The notes: generated by a model from the sequence alone, not told the origin. A stretch of 64,000 nucleotides of DNA from Paenibacillus paeoniae (GCF_003388735.1 NZ_QUBQ01000001.1:620001-684000); one strand, 5' to 3'. Shown: positions 35,331-46,648, numbered from the stretch's first letter. Numbers and translations: made by a program.

Positions 35331-36937
35331 AGCAATCATGGCATGAATCAATCTATCAAAATAGACGCTGGAGCACGATTCTGATCTTTACTCTTATCCT
35401 CACTCTGCTGGCGGCTTGCTCGGGGAATAGCAATTCGCCGACTCCCGCGCCCAGCAGCTCGGCGCAGGGCGGCGAACCGTCTCCTTCCGCAGCGCCGACA
35501 CCCGAGCCGGGCAGCAAGCTTGACGGCGGCGACGTTGTTGTCATCGTCCCGCAGGACCCTGATTACCTGGACCCGCATCTGGCGGTTGCCGCAGGCACAA
35601 GCGAAATCATGTTCAACGTATTCGAAGGCTTGCTGAAGCCGAATGAGAAGGGGCAGCTCTATCCCGCTATTGCGGAGAGCTATGAGGTTGCGCCGGATGG
35701 CTTGACGTATACGTTCAAGCTCCGCAGCGGCGTGCAATTCCATAACGGAGAGAGCGTAAAAGCAGCAGACGTTAAGTACTCTTATGAGCGCCTCGCCGGC
35801 ATCGATACCGGCAAGCCGCTTCAGGCCTCCTTCGCAAGCGTCACAGCGGTGGAAGCACCCGATGAAGCGACGGTTGTGATTAAGCTGAAGGAGAACAATG
35901 CCGCATTCCTGACCGCCTTGACGGCTGCTGTTATTCCAAAAGATTATGCCGACAGCAATACGAAACCGATCGGCACTGGACCTTTTAAATTCGTTGATTA
36001 TTTGCCTGGTCAACGACTGACCCTTGCGAAAAATCCGGCTTACTACGTGAATGGAGTACCGTCGCTGGATAAAGTCGAATTCCGTATTATTCCGGATCAG
36101 GAGGCCGCGTTCCTGGCGTTTAAGTCGGGTGAGGCCGATATTTTCCCGCGTATTGGCACAGAGAAGCTGGAGGAGCTTGGCGACGAATTCCAAGGCGTAA
36201 GCGGACCGCAAAATCTGGTGCAGGTGCTCATCTACAATATCGCGAAAAAGCCGTTCGACGATGTTCGGGTGCGCCAAGCGGTCAACCATGCAATCAATAA
36301 GGATGAGCTGATTGAGGGCGTTGCGCTCGGTAACGGCATCAAGCTGGGCTCTCATCTAAGCCCGATTATGGCCCAGTACTTCCAGGAAGGGCTGGAGGAT
36401 TATTACGCATATGACGTAGAAAAGGCGAAGGGTTTGCTTGCTGAAGCAGGCTATGCCGACGGTTTCTCCGTCAAGCTATCCGTTCCGTCCAACTATGCCT
36501 TCCACGTTGCTACTGCCGAAGTCGCCGCCCAGCAGCTGTCCAAGGTTGGCATCAAGGTGACGATCGAGCCAGTGGAGTGGGCGGTATGGCTGGAGCGCAT
36601 CTACAAGGGACACGACTACGAGTCGACGATTATCGGCTTCGATGGCAAGCTGAATCCTTACGATATCTTGAACAAGTATTTGTCGGATTCGCCGAACAAC
36701 TTATTCAAATACAACAGCCCGACTTTTGACGAGACGCTTCGCGCAACTGTGACCGAGATTGATCAGGAGAAGCGGACCGCACTGTTTAAGGATTTGCAGA
36801 CAGAGCTTGCTAAGGAAGCAGCCGCCGTATACATCATGGACCCTTACCTGAATGTCGCGCTCAAGAAAAATTTGGCGGGCTACAAGCAATACCCGCTTTA
36901 CGTGCAGGATCTGTCTACGGTGTACTGGACGAATTAA
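35327..36937 (+). CDS. Peptide ABC transporter substrate-binding lipoprotein (SBP family 5)
   Basis: A 536-residue lipoprotein: N-terminal signal ending in lipobox LAAC (Cys ~31), then a Ser/Pro/Gly-rich linker (~35-63). The mature part is the DppA/OppA/NikA fold, with YTFKLRSGVQFHNGE (~127-141), a family signature, and YNIAKKPFDDVRVRQAVNHA, which is the other conserved block. The length is usual for SBP_bac_5. It overlaps the HAD gene by 4 bp. Which peptide or small cation is bound cannot be read; the position in a sulfur-linked region suggests an S-containing or modified peptide. Confidence 0.87.
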   Translation: MKQSWHESIYQNRRWSTILIFTLILTLLAACSGNSNSPTPAPSSSAQGGEPSPSAAPTPEPGSKLDGGDVVVIVPQDPDYLDPHLAVAAGTSEIMFNVFEGLLKPNEKGQLYPAIAESYEVAPDGLTYTFKLRSGVQFHNGESVKAADVKYSYERLAGIDTGKPLQASFASVTAVEAPDEATVVIKLKENNAAFLTALTAAVIPKDYADSNTKPIGTGPFKFVDYLPGQRLTLAKNPAYYVNGVPSLDKVEFRIIPDQEAAFLAFKSGEADIFPRIGTEKLEELGDEFQGVSGPQNLVQVLIYNIAKKPFDDVRVRQAVNHAINKDELIEGVALGNGIKLGSHLSPIMAQYFQEGLEDYYAYDVEKAKGLLAEAGYADGFSVKLSVPSNYAFHVATAEVAAQQLSKVGIKVTIEPVEWAVWLERIYKGHDYESTIIGFDGKLNPYDILNKYLSDSPNNLFKYNSPTFDETLRATVTEIDQEKRTALFKDLQTELAKEAAAVYIMDPYLNVALKKNLAGYKQYPLYVQDLSTVYWTN

Positions 36938-37016
36938 TCATCGAAATCAATTCCGTTCATAGGTCCCGTATCGCAAAGGTGAGGCGGGACCTGGACGATA
37001 GAGGAGAGAGTCGAGG

Positions 37017-37955
37017 ATGTATTGGGCGCGAAAAAGTTTTACGCTCCTGCTGACTTTGGCGTTTGTGCTTTTGCTGACGTTTTTCGCGTTCCGCATTATT
37101 CCGGGCAATCCGGCCAGCGCGATTCTCGGGATGGAAGCCAGCCAGGAGCAGATTAGCGAGCTGGAGCAAAAGCTCGGGATTGAAGGTCCGCTTCATCTGC
37201 AATTTTTTCGGTGGGCGGGCGGAGTGATTCAGCTCGACTTCGGGCATTCGATCCGTTTCTCGGAGCCGGTGCTGTCACTGATCGCCAGCCGTCTTCCGGT
37301 CACCCTTTCGTTGGCTGCCATGTCGCTGGCTATTACGCTGCTGGTTGCGCTGCCGCTTGGCATCGCAGCGGCAAGGGCAAGGGGGAGATTCGCCGACTTG
37401 TTCATCTCCCTCACTTCGCAGCTCGGCCTTGCGATTCCGTCCTTCTGGATGGGCATCGTCCTCATCTTGGTCTTTGGCCTCACATTGAAGTGGTTCACCG
37501 TCAGTACATTTGTGCCCTGGTCGGAGAATGCTTGGCTGGCGCTGAAGTCGCTTACGCTGCCTGCCATCGCGCTGGCTGTGCCGCAAATTGCAATCGTAGT
37601 TCGCTACTTGCGCACGACGATGCTGGAGCAGATGAACGAGGACTATGTCAGAACGGCCAAAAGCAAGGGACTGTCGAATGCCAACGTGTATTACAAGCAT
37701 GTGCTGCGCAATGCGCTTATACCGGTCGTGACGGTCGTGGGCATCAATTTTGGCGAAATATTGGCGGGCAGTCTCGTCATCGAAGGCGTCTTCACGCTTC
37801 CGGGTATGGGGCGGCTGCTGATGACTGCCATCGGCAATCGGGATTATCCGCTTGTCCAGGGGATGGTGCTGCTGATTGCATTTACCGTTATCATTATTAA
37901 TTTTGTGGTCGATCTGTCCTACCGGTGGCTGGATCCCAAAATACGTCTTAAGTAA
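37017..37955 (+). CDS. Peptide ABC transporter permease (DppB type)
   Basis: A 312-residue permease with six transmembrane helices. Helix 1 is followed by FFAFRIIPGNPASAILG and ASQEQISELEQKLG, typical for the DppB N-terminus. The cytoplasmic loop DYVRTAKSKGLSNANVYYKH, then LRNALIPVVTVVG, holds the EAA-like motif that contacts the ATPases. ATG 37017 follows GAGGAGAG. It is second in the dpp-like set and pairs with the DppC-type gene 15 bp downstream. Confidence 0.88.
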   Translation: MYWARKSFTLLLTLAFVLLLTFFAFRIIPGNPASAILGMEASQEQISELEQKLGIEGPLHLQFFRWAGGVIQLDFGHSIRFSEPVLSLIASRLPVTLSLAAMSLAITLLVALPLGIAAARARGRFADLFISLTSQLGLAIPSFWMGIVLILVFGLTLKWFTVSTFVPWSENAWLALKSLTLPAIALAVPQIAIVVRYLRTTMLEQMNEDYVRTAKSKGLSNANVYYKHVLRNALIPVVTVVGINFGEILAGSLVIEGVFTLPGMGRLLMTAIGNRDYPLVQGMVLLIAFTVIIINFVVDLSYRWLDPKIRLK

Positions 37956-37969
37956 AGGGAGTTGCGACT

Positions 37970-38779
37970 ATGGAATCCAAATCGACTCTAACGATGCGTC
38001 TCGGATTAGCCATTATCGCTCTGCTGGGCACAATGGCGGCCGTCAGTCTGTTGTACGTGCCGTATGATGTGAACGAAATGAATATAGCAGGCCGCTTGCA
38101 GTCCCCGGGTGCTCTTCATTGGTTCGGCACCGACAACTTCGGCAGGGATATCTTCAGCCGGGTGATGGAGGCGTCGAAGACCGCCTTTCTAGTGGGGGCT
38201 GTTGCTGTTACGATCGGCCTTGTGGCGGGCTTTATCATTGGGGCGACCGCGGGTTACTTAGGCGGCTGGACGGATGAAGTGCTGATGAGGATGATCGATG
38301 CGCTGCTTGCTTTTCCGGGTATTTTGCTTGCTTTAATTCTGGTGACGGTATTCGAGCCGAATCTGTTCCAGACGATGATCGCCATTGGCGTCTTATCTGT
38401 GCCGAATTTCGCCAGAGTGATTCGAAGCGGCTTCTTCCAGTACAAGGAAGCGGAGTTCGTGGTTGCCGCGCGTGGACTGGGCGCGAGCCATGCGACCGTT
38501 ATCCTGAGGCATGTGATGCCGCATATTGTTTCACCGATCATTGTAGCCGCATCGCTCAGCTTCTCGACCGCGATTCTCGTTGAAGCGGCCCTGAGCTATC
38601 TCGGGCTTGGCGTTCAACCGCCAGATCCCAGCTGGGGCCGCATGTTAAGCGAATCTCAGAGCTATATTGGGAAAGCCCCTTGGTTCGCGCTTGCTCCGGG
38701 GGTTTTCATCGCGTTGACGGTGCTGGGATTCAATCTGCTGGGTGATGGTCTCCGCGATCTTCGCGACAAAAAAACGTAA
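37970..38779 (+). CDS. Peptide ABC transporter permease (DppC type)
   Basis: A 269-residue permease. Family marks are HWFGTDNFGRDIFSRVMEAS (~45-64), the coupling loop EFVVAARGLGASHATVILRH and the C-terminal LSYLGLGVQPPDPSWGRML. ATG 37970 follows GGGAG. It forms the membrane channel with the DppB-type partner. Confidence 0.88.
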   Translation: MESKSTLTMRLGLAIIALLGTMAAVSLLYVPYDVNEMNIAGRLQSPGALHWFGTDNFGRDIFSRVMEASKTAFLVGAVAVTIGLVAGFIIGATAGYLGGWTDEVLMRMIDALLAFPGILLALILVTVFEPNLFQTMIAIGVLSVPNFARVIRSGFFQYKEAEFVVAARGLGASHATVILRHVMPHIVSPIIVAASLSFSTAILVEAALSYLGLGVQPPDPSWGRMLSESQSYIGKAPWFALAPGVFIALTVLGFNLLGDGLRDLRDKKT

Positions 38780-38792
38780 GGGGGAAGCTGGA

Positions 38793-39869
38793 ATGCCGCT
38801 ATTGACCGATTGGGTAAAAAAGGCCATAGAGCCGGAACCTTCATCCCAGCAGCGGAATTGTCGCCTTCCTGAAGCGGGGGAGCGCGATGAAGATGAGTTG
38901 TTGGCGGTTCGGAACCTAAGCGTGAACGTAAAGTCTTCTTCGCGGCCTGTCATTGAAGGCATCGATCTGACGGTCGGCAGGGGAGAGATCGTCGGCATAG
39001 TCGGCGAGTCCGGCTGCGGCAAGAGTGTGTTGTCGCTGTCCATTATGGGCTTGCTGCCAAGTGCCCTGAAGCTGGGCGGAGGTGAGCTACGGCTGAACGG
39101 CCAATCCCTGCATCAGGCATCGCAACGTCAAATTCGGAGTATGCGCGGCAAACATATGTCGATGATCTTCCAAGATCCGATGACCTCGCTTAATCCGACG
39201 CTTACGATCGGGGAGCAGCTGACGGAATCGCTCCGACTACACTTGAAGCTAGGCGGACGGGAAGCCAGGGAGCGAGCCGTTTTATGGCTTCGCCGGACCG
39301 GCTTGCCCCGCCCGGAAGCGATTCTGTCGAGCTATCCCCATCAGTTGTCCGGGGGCATGAGGCAGCGAGTCATGATCGCGATCGCCTTGTGCTGCGAACC
39401 GGAGCTGCTTATTGCTGATGAGCCAACAACTGCGCTTGATGTGACGATCCAGGCGCAAATTCTGGATGTGCTGTTCCGCATCCGGGAAGAGGAGCAGACA
39501 TCCATTCTCTTCATCTCCCATGATCTGGGCGTCATTGCAGAGCTGTGCGATCGGGTAGCAGTTATGTATGCGGGTCAGATCGTAGAGCAAGGCACGGTGG
39601 AGGAGCTGTTCGAATCGCCGCAGCATCCCTATACAATTGGACTAATGAAGTCGATTCCGAAACCGGAGAAGAAGGGGATGCGCTTGTATGCGATACCTGG
39701 CACGGTCCCTTCCTTGCACGACCGGGGCGAAGGCTGCCGGTTCCAGTCCCGATGCGCTCATGCGGCAGCGATATGCTTGGACGCTATGCCAGCGCTTGAA
39801 CACAGAGGCGGTTCGCATGCGGTTCGCTGCTTTTTGGCATCGGGAGAGAGGAGGGAGATGGATGTCTAA
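38793..39869 (+). CDS. Peptide ABC transporter ATPase (DppD type)
   Basis: A 358-residue ATPase; ATG 38793 behind AAGGGGGAAG is preferred to an earlier start inside the permease gene. Walker [10 protein letters not shown], signature [15 protein letters not shown], Walker [13 protein letters not shown], and the C-terminal oligopeptide-transporter domain with [17 protein letters not shown], whose cysteines in DppD-type proteins may bind an iron-sulfur cluster. A ~45-residue N-terminal extension is longer than usual. It overlaps the DppF-type gene by 8 bp. Confidence 0.87.
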   Translation: MPLLTDWVKKAIEPEPSSQQRNCRLPEAGERDEDELLAVRNLSVNVKSSSRPVIEGIDLTVGRGEIVGIVGESGCGKSVLSLSIMGLLPSALKLGGGELRLNGQSLHQASQRQIRSMRGKHMSMIFQDPMTSLNPTLTIGEQLTESLRLHLKLGGREARERAVLWLRRTGLPRPEAILSSYPHQLSGGMRQRVMIAIALCCEPELLIADEPTTALDVTIQAQILDVLFRIREEEQTSILFISHDLGVIAELCDRVAVMYAGQIVEQGTVEELFESPQHPYTIGLMKSIPKPEKKGMRLYAIPGTVPSLHDRGEGCRFQSRCAHAAAICLDAMPALEHRGGSHAVRCFLASGERREMDV

Positions 39870-40881
39870 GCATCATGATGAACCGCTTATCGAGCTGAAT
39901 GGGCTGTTCAAGACGTATGACGGAGCCGGGTTTGGTGCGGCCAAAAAGAAAGTTCATGCGGTGCATGATGTGAGCTTGACTATCATGCCCGGCGAGACGC
40001 TTGGTCTAGTCGGCGAGAGCGGCTGCGGCAAGTCGACGACGGGGAGGATGGCGGCGCGGCTCTTGCAGCCGTCTGCTGGAAATATCACGTATCGGGGCAG
40101 AGATCTGTCCTTGCTTCGGGGCCGGGAATCCAAGACGATGCGAAAGGCGATTCAATATGTGTTCCAGGATCCTTATGCGTCGCTGAACCCTAAGTTTACG
40201 ATTGCTGATTTGCTGGAGGAGCCGCTGCGTATTCACAAGCTGGGCGACAAGGCGGAGCGGAGGCGGCAGGTCGATGCCATGCTGGAGACGATTGGACTGA
40301 ATTCGTCCTATGCGCGTCGATACGTCCATGAGCTGAGCGGCGGGCAGAGGCAGCGGATCGGCATTGCGCGGGCTTTGATGCTGAAGCCCGAATTTCTCAT
40401 TCTGGACGAGCCGGTCTCGGCCCTAGATGTATCTGTTCAATCACAAATCTTGAACCTGCTGAAGGATCTGCAGAAGCAATATGGGCTTACGTATCTGTTC
40501 ATCTCCCACGATCTGAACGTCGTTCATTACATGAGCGACCGTGTAGCTGTCATGTATATGGGCAAGTTGGTGGAGATCGCGGATGTGGAGGGTTTATATC
40601 ATGCTCCGTTCCACCCCTATACGCAAGCACTGATTTCGGCGATTCCGTCGGAACAGCGCGGGAAGAGGTCGGAGCGTCGGCTGCTCACGGGGGAAATTCC
40701 GGACGCATTGTCAATTCCGGAGGGCTGCTCCTTCCATACGCGATGTCCTTATGTGAGGGATAGCTGCAGACGGGAAACGCCGCCGATAATCGGTATGGGA
40801 GAGTCAAGAACAGTCCGCTGCCATCTCTATCCGGTGGATGAAGGGCTGGATTATGGGGAGACCAAGGTTGCGCTGGGATAA
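39862..40881 (+). CDS. Peptide ABC transporter ATPase (DppF type)
   Basis: A 339-residue ATPase. ATG 39862 follows GAGGAGGGAG and overlaps the DppD-type stop. Walker [27 protein letters not shown] after the Q-loop, signature LSGGQRQRIGIARAL, Walker B FLILDEPVSALD, and the C-terminal HTRCPYVRDSC cysteines. It completes a five-gene importer whose two ATPases would work as a heterodimer. The following 209 bp hold a terminator for the opposite gene. Confidence 0.87.
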   Translation: MSKHHDEPLIELNGLFKTYDGAGFGAAKKKVHAVHDVSLTIMPGETLGLVGESGCGKSTTGRMAARLLQPSAGNITYRGRDLSLLRGRESKTMRKAIQYVFQDPYASLNPKFTIADLLEEPLRIHKLGDKAERRRQVDAMLETIGLNSSYARRYVHELSGGQRQRIGIARALMLKPEFLILDEPVSALDVSVQSQILNLLKDLQKQYGLTYLFISHDLNVVHYMSDRVAVMYMGKLVEIADVEGLYHAPFHPYTQALISAIPSEQRGKRSERRLLTGEIPDALSIPEGCSFHTRCPYVRDSCRRETPPIIGMGESRTVRCHLYPVDEGLDYGETKVALG

Positions 40882-41051
40882 AAGCCCGGCGCAGCCTCTG
40901 CTTGTTGCCGGGAGCTGTGTGGATTGAAACAGAAGGAACATGGGAGCATTAGCGGAGAGAGTATATTGATAGTGAAGTGAAGAGTTGATATGCATGGCCA
41001 AAAGAAGAATAAGGCTGGCGCTGTGCGCCATGAGAATGGCCAAAAGCAAAT

Positions 41052-41079
41052 GGCTGACTCTTCGCCGAAGCGTCAAGCC
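41052..41079 (-). terminator. Hairpin after the minus-strand monooxygenase
   Basis: On the minus strand GGCTTGAC-GCTTCG pairs with CGAAG-AGTCAGCC, followed by ATTTGCTTTT. It starts 11 bp past the stop of the gene at 41091. Confidence 0.5.
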
Positions 41080-41090
41080 AGCCTCTTGTA

Positions 41091-42428
41091 TTAGGCATGG
41101 ATACTTGTAAAACGATTAGGCGGAACGGGGATGCCCAGATGCTCGCGAAGCGTCGCTCCTTCGTACTCTGTGCGGAATAGTCCGCGTTTTTGAAGGATCG
41201 GAACGACTTGGTCGACGAAGTCCTCCAGCCCGTCGGGCAGGGAGGGCGCCATCAGCATAAAGCCGTCGGCTGCCCCGCCGCTGAACCATCGCTCCATCGT
41301 ATCGGCGATCTTCTCCGGCGGGCCAACCCAATCCTCACCGCTGAATGCGCCAGTAAGCAAGGAGTACACTTCTCGCAGCGTCGGGTTCTCCCGCTCGATG
41401 ACTAATTGATGCTTGCGGTAATCCGATTTGGCAAGCTGAAGCTTGCCAAGTCCCAGCTCATCAGCGCGGGCGTCTAGTGTATAACCTGTAAAGTCGATAT
41501 CCTTGAAATAATCGGTGAGGAAGCTGATACCGGTCTCTTCACTGATGAACGACTCCAGCTGCTTCCGCTTCTCCTGAGCTTCTGCGTCCGTGCTTCCGAT
41601 AATCGGGGAGAAGCCTTGCAGGATATGGACCCCCTCCGGGTTGCGTCCGGCATCCGCTACAATACCCTTGTACGAACGGTAGAACTGCTCAGCGTCCGCA
41701 AAGTTGTATTTGATTGAGAAGATGACCTCTGCAACCTGAGCAGAGAAGCTCTGGCCTGAATCCGAGGTACCTGCTTGTACCAGGACGGGATGGCCCTGCG
41801 GCGAACGGCCGATATTCAACGGGCCTTCCACCGCGAAAAACTCGTCTTTATGCTGAATGCGATGCAATTTCTGCGGATCGAAGAACACACCGGATTCCTT
41901 GTCGCGCACAAAAGCATCGTCCTCCCAGGAATCCCATAGTCCGCGCACGACTTGCAGAAATTCGGCTGCGCGCTGGTAGCGGAAGCTGTGCTCCAGATGC
42001 TCCTCTGCACCGAAGTTTCGGGCTGTATTGCCGGAGAGATCACGCGTTGTGACGATATTCCAACCCGCTCGCCCTTTGCTGATATGATCGACCGACATGA
42101 GCAGTCTTGCGAGATTGAACGGCTCGATATAGGAGGTGGACGCGGTGGCGACCAGACCGATATGCGATGTAGCTCCGGCCAGAGCCGCGATGAGCGTAAT
42201 GGGCTCGAAGCGGTTCAGAATGTTGGGATGGGATACTTCGTTAATAGCAAGGCTGTCTGCCAGGAAGGCGATATCGAACTTGCCTCGCTCGGCCGTCTGC
42301 GCCAGCCGCTTATAGTAGTCGATGTCGATGCTGGAGCCGGGCTGTGCTCCCGGCAGCCGCCACGAGGCGGTGTGCATGCCGGTTCCGACCAGATAGGCCG
42401 ATAGTTTAATTTGACGTTTTGCTGTCAT
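41091..42428 (-). CDS. LLM-class flavin-dependent monooxygenase, NtaA/SnaA/DszA family
   Basis: A 445-residue protein of the bacterial luciferase-like fold; ATG 42428 lies behind AAGGAG. Family marks are HTASWRLPGA near the N-terminus, GKFDIAFLADSLA, RFEPITLIAALAG, then VSVDHISKGRAGWNIVTT read as MSVDHISKGRAGWNIVT, and HPVLVQAGTSDSGQ. Members use reduced flavin from a partner reductase to oxidise sulfur- or nitrogen-bearing carbon; B. subtilis relatives act on S-modified cysteines. No reductase gene is adjacent. It diverges from metY across a shared 286-bp control region, which supports a role in organosulfur scavenging. Confidence 0.83.
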   Translation of the reverse strand: MTAKRQIKLSAYLVGTGMHTASWRLPGAQPGSSIDIDYYKRLAQTAERGKFDIAFLADSLAINEVSHPNILNRFEPITLIAALAGATSHIGLVATASTSYIEPFNLARLLMSVDHISKGRAGWNIVTTRDLSGNTARNFGAEEHLEHSFRYQRAAEFLQVVRGLWDSWEDDAFVRDKESGVFFDPQKLHRIQHKDEFFAVEGPLNIGRSPQGHPVLVQAGTSDSGQSFSAQVAEVIFSIKYNFADAEQFYRSYKGIVADAGRNPEGVHILQGFSPIIGSTDAEAQEKRKQLESFISEETGISFLTDYFKDIDFTGYTLDARADELGLGKLQLAKSDYRKHQLVIERENPTLREVYSLLTGAFSGEDWVGPPEKIADTMERWFSGGAADGFMLMAPSLPDGLEDFVDQVVPILQKRGLFRTEYEGATLREHLGIPVPPNRFTSIHA

Positions 42429-42551
42429 GCTGTCCACTCCTTATATCCTATTAATCGCATAAGATTTATTGAAAAATAATTTAACACGGTGTCATTCCTG
42501 CGTCAATCCTAATTTTCAAAGGATTGTTTCAAATAAAATTTTTTTGAAATA

Positions 42552-42612
42552 TTGACGAATCCGGGAAGCTGGCCTATACTGTGTTCATAAGTCCAACTAA
42601 ATAGGTATGAAT
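42552..42612 (+). promoter_or_regulatory. metY promoter with CymR-like box, leader B
   Basis: TTGACG (42552-42557), 17-bp spacer, TATACT (42575-42580): a strong sigma-A promoter. GTCCAACTAAATAGGTATGA (42591-42610) covers the predicted start point and shares CTAAA and ATAGG with the box before the cocE-type gene. Confidence 0.65.
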
Positions 42613-42627
42613 ACTCAATATTATTCT

Positions 42628-44025
<1,398 letters not shown>

Positions 44026-44048
44026 GGGCAGGGTGGAGGCAGGTATGC

Positions 44049-44837
44049 ATGATTACAGTACAACAACTGAGCAAGAGCTATTCTACGACTAAAGGAGCTA
44101 CTATACAGGCGCTTGACGGAATCGATCTGCATATCGACAGGGGAGATATTTTCGGTATTATCGGCTTTAGCGGCGCTGGAAAATCAACCCTGATTCGCTG
44201 CTTAAATCGACTGGAGGAGCCCGATACGGGCTCCATCATCGTCGGCGGCCAGGATATTATGCTGCTGAAGGGGAAGGAGCTGCGGCAAGCGCGTCAGAAG
44301 ATCGGGATGATCTTCCAGCAGTTCAATCTGCTGGACTCCAGAACGGTCTTCGGTAATGTCGCTTTCCCGCTTGAGGTGGCGGGGAAGAGCAAAGCCGAAA
44401 TTCGCGACCGCGTAACGGACATCTTGGAGCTGGTGCAGCTGTCCGATAAGGCGGGAATGTACCCATCGCAGCTGAGCGGGGGACAGAAGCAGCGCGTCGG
44501 CATCGCACGGGCGCTGGCCAATGATCCCGATGTACTGCTTAGCGATGAAGCGACGTCTGCGCTTGACCCGGAGACGACGCATTCTATTCTGGAGCTGATG
44601 AAGGATATTAACCGCAAGCTGAAGCTGACGATTGTACTCATTACGCATGAGCTTGATGTGTTGCAGCATATTTGCAACCGGATGGCAGTGATAGAAGGCG
44701 GAAGAATCGTAGAGACGGGTACAGTAGATAAATTTTTTATACAGCCGGAAAGCGCCACATCGAAGCGGTTCGTTCATATTGTACAAAACTATTACGCCAA
44801 TCGGTTTTTGGTAGAGGGACAGGGTGCAGGCATATGA
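44049..44837 (+). CDS. metN: Methionine-type ABC transporter ATPase without NIL domain
   Basis: A 262-residue ATPase. Walker [19 protein letters not shown] (~38-55), Q-loop [10 protein letters not shown], signature [15 protein letters not shown], Walker [17 protein letters not shown] and the H-loop [17 protein letters not shown]. This matches MetN closely, but the protein ends at ~262 whereas MetN is usually ~340, so the C-terminal NIL (ACT-like) domain that binds methionine and shuts the transporter is missing. ATG 44049 follows GGAGGCAGG. It overlaps metI by 4 bp. Confidence 0.85.
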   Translation: MITVQQLSKSYSTTKGATIQALDGIDLHIDRGDIFGIIGFSGAGKSTLIRCLNRLEEPDTGSIIVGGQDIMLLKGKELRQARQKIGMIFQQFNLLDSRTVFGNVAFPLEVAGKSKAEIRDRVTDILELVQLSDKAGMYPSQLSGGQKQRVGIARALANDPDVLLSDEATSALDPETTHSILELMKDINRKLKLTIVLITHELDVLQHICNRMAVIEGGRIVETGTVDKFFIQPESATSKRFVHIVQNYYANRFLVEGQGAGI

Positions 44838-45502
44838 GGGACGATCTAATCGATTTGTTATGGACGGGACTGCTGGAGACGCTGTATATGGTGTTCTGGT
44901 CGTCATTGTTCGCCCTCGCCATAGGCCTGGCGCTTGGCATTACGGTGGTCGTGACGGAGAGAGGCGGCATTCTGCCGATCCCGATTCTGAACAAAGTGAT
45001 CGGTTTCATTATTAATACGGTCCGCTCCTTGCCATTTATTATTCTGATTGTCATTTTGCTGCCCGTATCGCGATTCATCGTCGGCACCTCGCTTGGACCA
45101 AAAGCGGCTATCGTCGCTTTGTCGATCGGCGCGGCCCCATTCCTGGCGCGAATAATCGAGAACTCGCTCAAGGAGGTTGCCGGGGGCAAGATCGAGGCGG
45201 CGAAGTCGGTCGGCGCTTCACCTGTCACTATCATCTTCCGGGTGCTCATACCGGAGGCATTGCCTGCGCTTGTGCGGGCGGCGACGATTGCTGTCATTGC
45301 CATTACGGAATTTACCGCGGTAGCCGGAGCGATTGGCGCGGGCGGGTTGGGCAGCTTGGCCATCCGATTCGGCTATCAGCGGTTCCGGGAGGATATTCTG
45401 TTCGCGACTGTACTCGTTATTATTTTGCTCGTTCAGATTATTCAATGGACGGGGGATTTGACTGCCCGAAGCATTCAGCAGCGGCGGTTCAAAAGGGAAT
45501 AA
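44834..45502 (+). CDS. metI: Methionine-type ABC transporter permease
   Basis: A 222-residue permease with five transmembrane helices. The usual MetI blocks are [13 protein letters not shown] (~56-68), [17 protein letters not shown] and the coupling loop [18 protein letters not shown] (~117-134). ATGA overlap with metN means translational coupling. It imports methionine or a related sulfur compound together with MetN and MetQ. Confidence 0.88.
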   Translation: MRDDLIDLLWTGLLETLYMVFWSSLFALAIGLALGITVVVTERGGILPIPILNKVIGFIINTVRSLPFIILIVILLPVSRFIVGTSLGPKAAIVALSIGAAPFLARIIENSLKEVAGGKIEAAKSVGASPVTIIFRVLIPEALPALVRAATIAVIAITEFTAVAGAIGAGGLGSLAIRFGYQRFREDILFATVLVIILLVQIIQWTGDLTARSIQQRRFKRE

Positions 45503-45607
45503 AGCAATCCTATTTATCCATTCTATGATCCGTCTCCAGCGCCCGCAGGGAGAGATACATAGTTGTGGCAATCTACGAATCCAATTACATGAAAGAAGGT
45601 CATTCTT

Positions 45608-46468
45608 ATGAAACGTAAAAAAATCAAATCTATCACAGTAGTTGCTCTCATGCTCACTCTTGCCATCCTGGCGGCGGGCTGCTCTTCGGGCAATAAGGAT
45701 AAAGGCAATGAGCCGGGGCCGTCAGAAGCGGCAGGAGGCAATAAGGGAAACGTAACGCTTAAGGTCGGCTCCGCTGCTGTCCCGCATGCCGAGATTTTGA
45801 ATCAGGTGAAGGCGTCGCTTAAGGAGAAGGGCGTCGACCTTGAAGTGGTTGTATTCGACGATGAAGGTCAGCTGAATCCGGCGCTGCATGAGAAGCAGAT
45901 CGATGCGAACTTCTTCCAGCATGTGCCTTACCTCGATTCGATCAAGGGTGAGAAGGGTTATGATTTTGCCGTGACGACGAAGGTACACGTTGAGCCAATC
46001 GGATTCTACTCCGACAAGCTGAAGTCAAAGGATGAGATCAAGGAAGGCGCCAAAATCGGCATTCCGAACAATCCGTCCAATGAATATCGTGCGTTGGTGC
46101 TGCTTCAGGAGCAAGGGCTGATCAAGCTGCGCGATGGCTTGACAACTTATGAAGCGACGCCGAAGGACATTATCGACAATCCGCTTAAGCTGGAGTTTAT
46201 CGAAGCCGACTCCGCGACGCTGCCGCGTGCGCTGCCGGATCTGGACGGCGCCATCATCAATACCAACTTGATTCTGGAAGCGAAGATCGATCCGGAGTCT
46301 GCGCTGTTCCGCGAAAATGCGAACTCCCCGTATGCCAACATCATTGTCGTACGCAAGGGTGACGAGAACCGCGATGAGATCAAAAAGCTAGACGAAGCGC
46401 TCACTTCGCCAGAAGTGAAGAAGTTTATTGAAGAGAAGTACGGCGTAGCGGTTGTGCCGGCGTTTTAA
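45608..46468 (+). CDS. metQ: MetQ/NlpA family substrate-binding lipoprotein
   Basis: A 286-residue lipoprotein: signal ending in lipobox LAAGC (Cys ~25), a Gly/Asn/Lys linker, then the NlpA fold with VKVGSAAVPHAEILNQ read in part, DANFFQHVPYLD, and IGIPNNPSNEYRALVLLQ. These blocks surround the methionine pocket in MetQ. Third gene of the transporter set, 105 bp after metI. Since the neighbours are flavin monooxygenases and MetY, the ligand could be methionine or an oxidised or modified sulfur amino acid. Confidence 0.87.
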   Translation: MKRKKIKSITVVALMLTLAILAAGCSSGNKDKGNEPGPSEAAGGNKGNVTLKVGSAAVPHAEILNQVKASLKEKGVDLEVVVFDDEGQLNPALHEKQIDANFFQHVPYLDSIKGEKGYDFAVTTKVHVEPIGFYSDKLKSKDEIKEGAKIGIPNNPSNEYRALVLLQEQGLIKLRDGLTTYEATPKDIIDNPLKLEFIEADSATLPRALPDLDGAIINTNLILEAKIDPESALFRENANSPYANIIVVRKGDENRDEIKKLDEALTSPEVKKFIEEKYGVAVVPAF

Positions 46469-46572
46469 GGAAACAGGGTAAGGAAACAAGAGAAACAAGA
46501 AAAACAAAAGAGATTAAGTTAGGCATTAGCGGGATTCTAAAAACAAGAAAATCAAGCTAGAAACTAGCGGCA

Positions 46573-46599
46573 AAGCCGTCCTACTTGCGAGGGCGGCTT
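46573..46599 (+). terminator. Hairpin after metQ
   Basis: AAGCCGTCCT pairs with AGGGCGGCTT around ACTTGCG. There is no long T-tract, so termination is likely but not certain. It is 50 bp before the next start. Confidence 0.5.
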
Positions 46600-46648
46600 G
46601 CTCGCATCTTTGCGATCAGATCAACATAAGGCACAAGGAGGCTGCAAG

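Noticed and set aside
35348-36355. 335-codon minus-strand frame
   Set aside because: Antisense to the peptide-binding lipoprotein gene; no domain and no ribosome binding site.
37211-37900. 229-codon plus-strand frame
   Set aside because: Out-of-frame reading of the DppB-type permease with a Cys/Arg/His-rich product.
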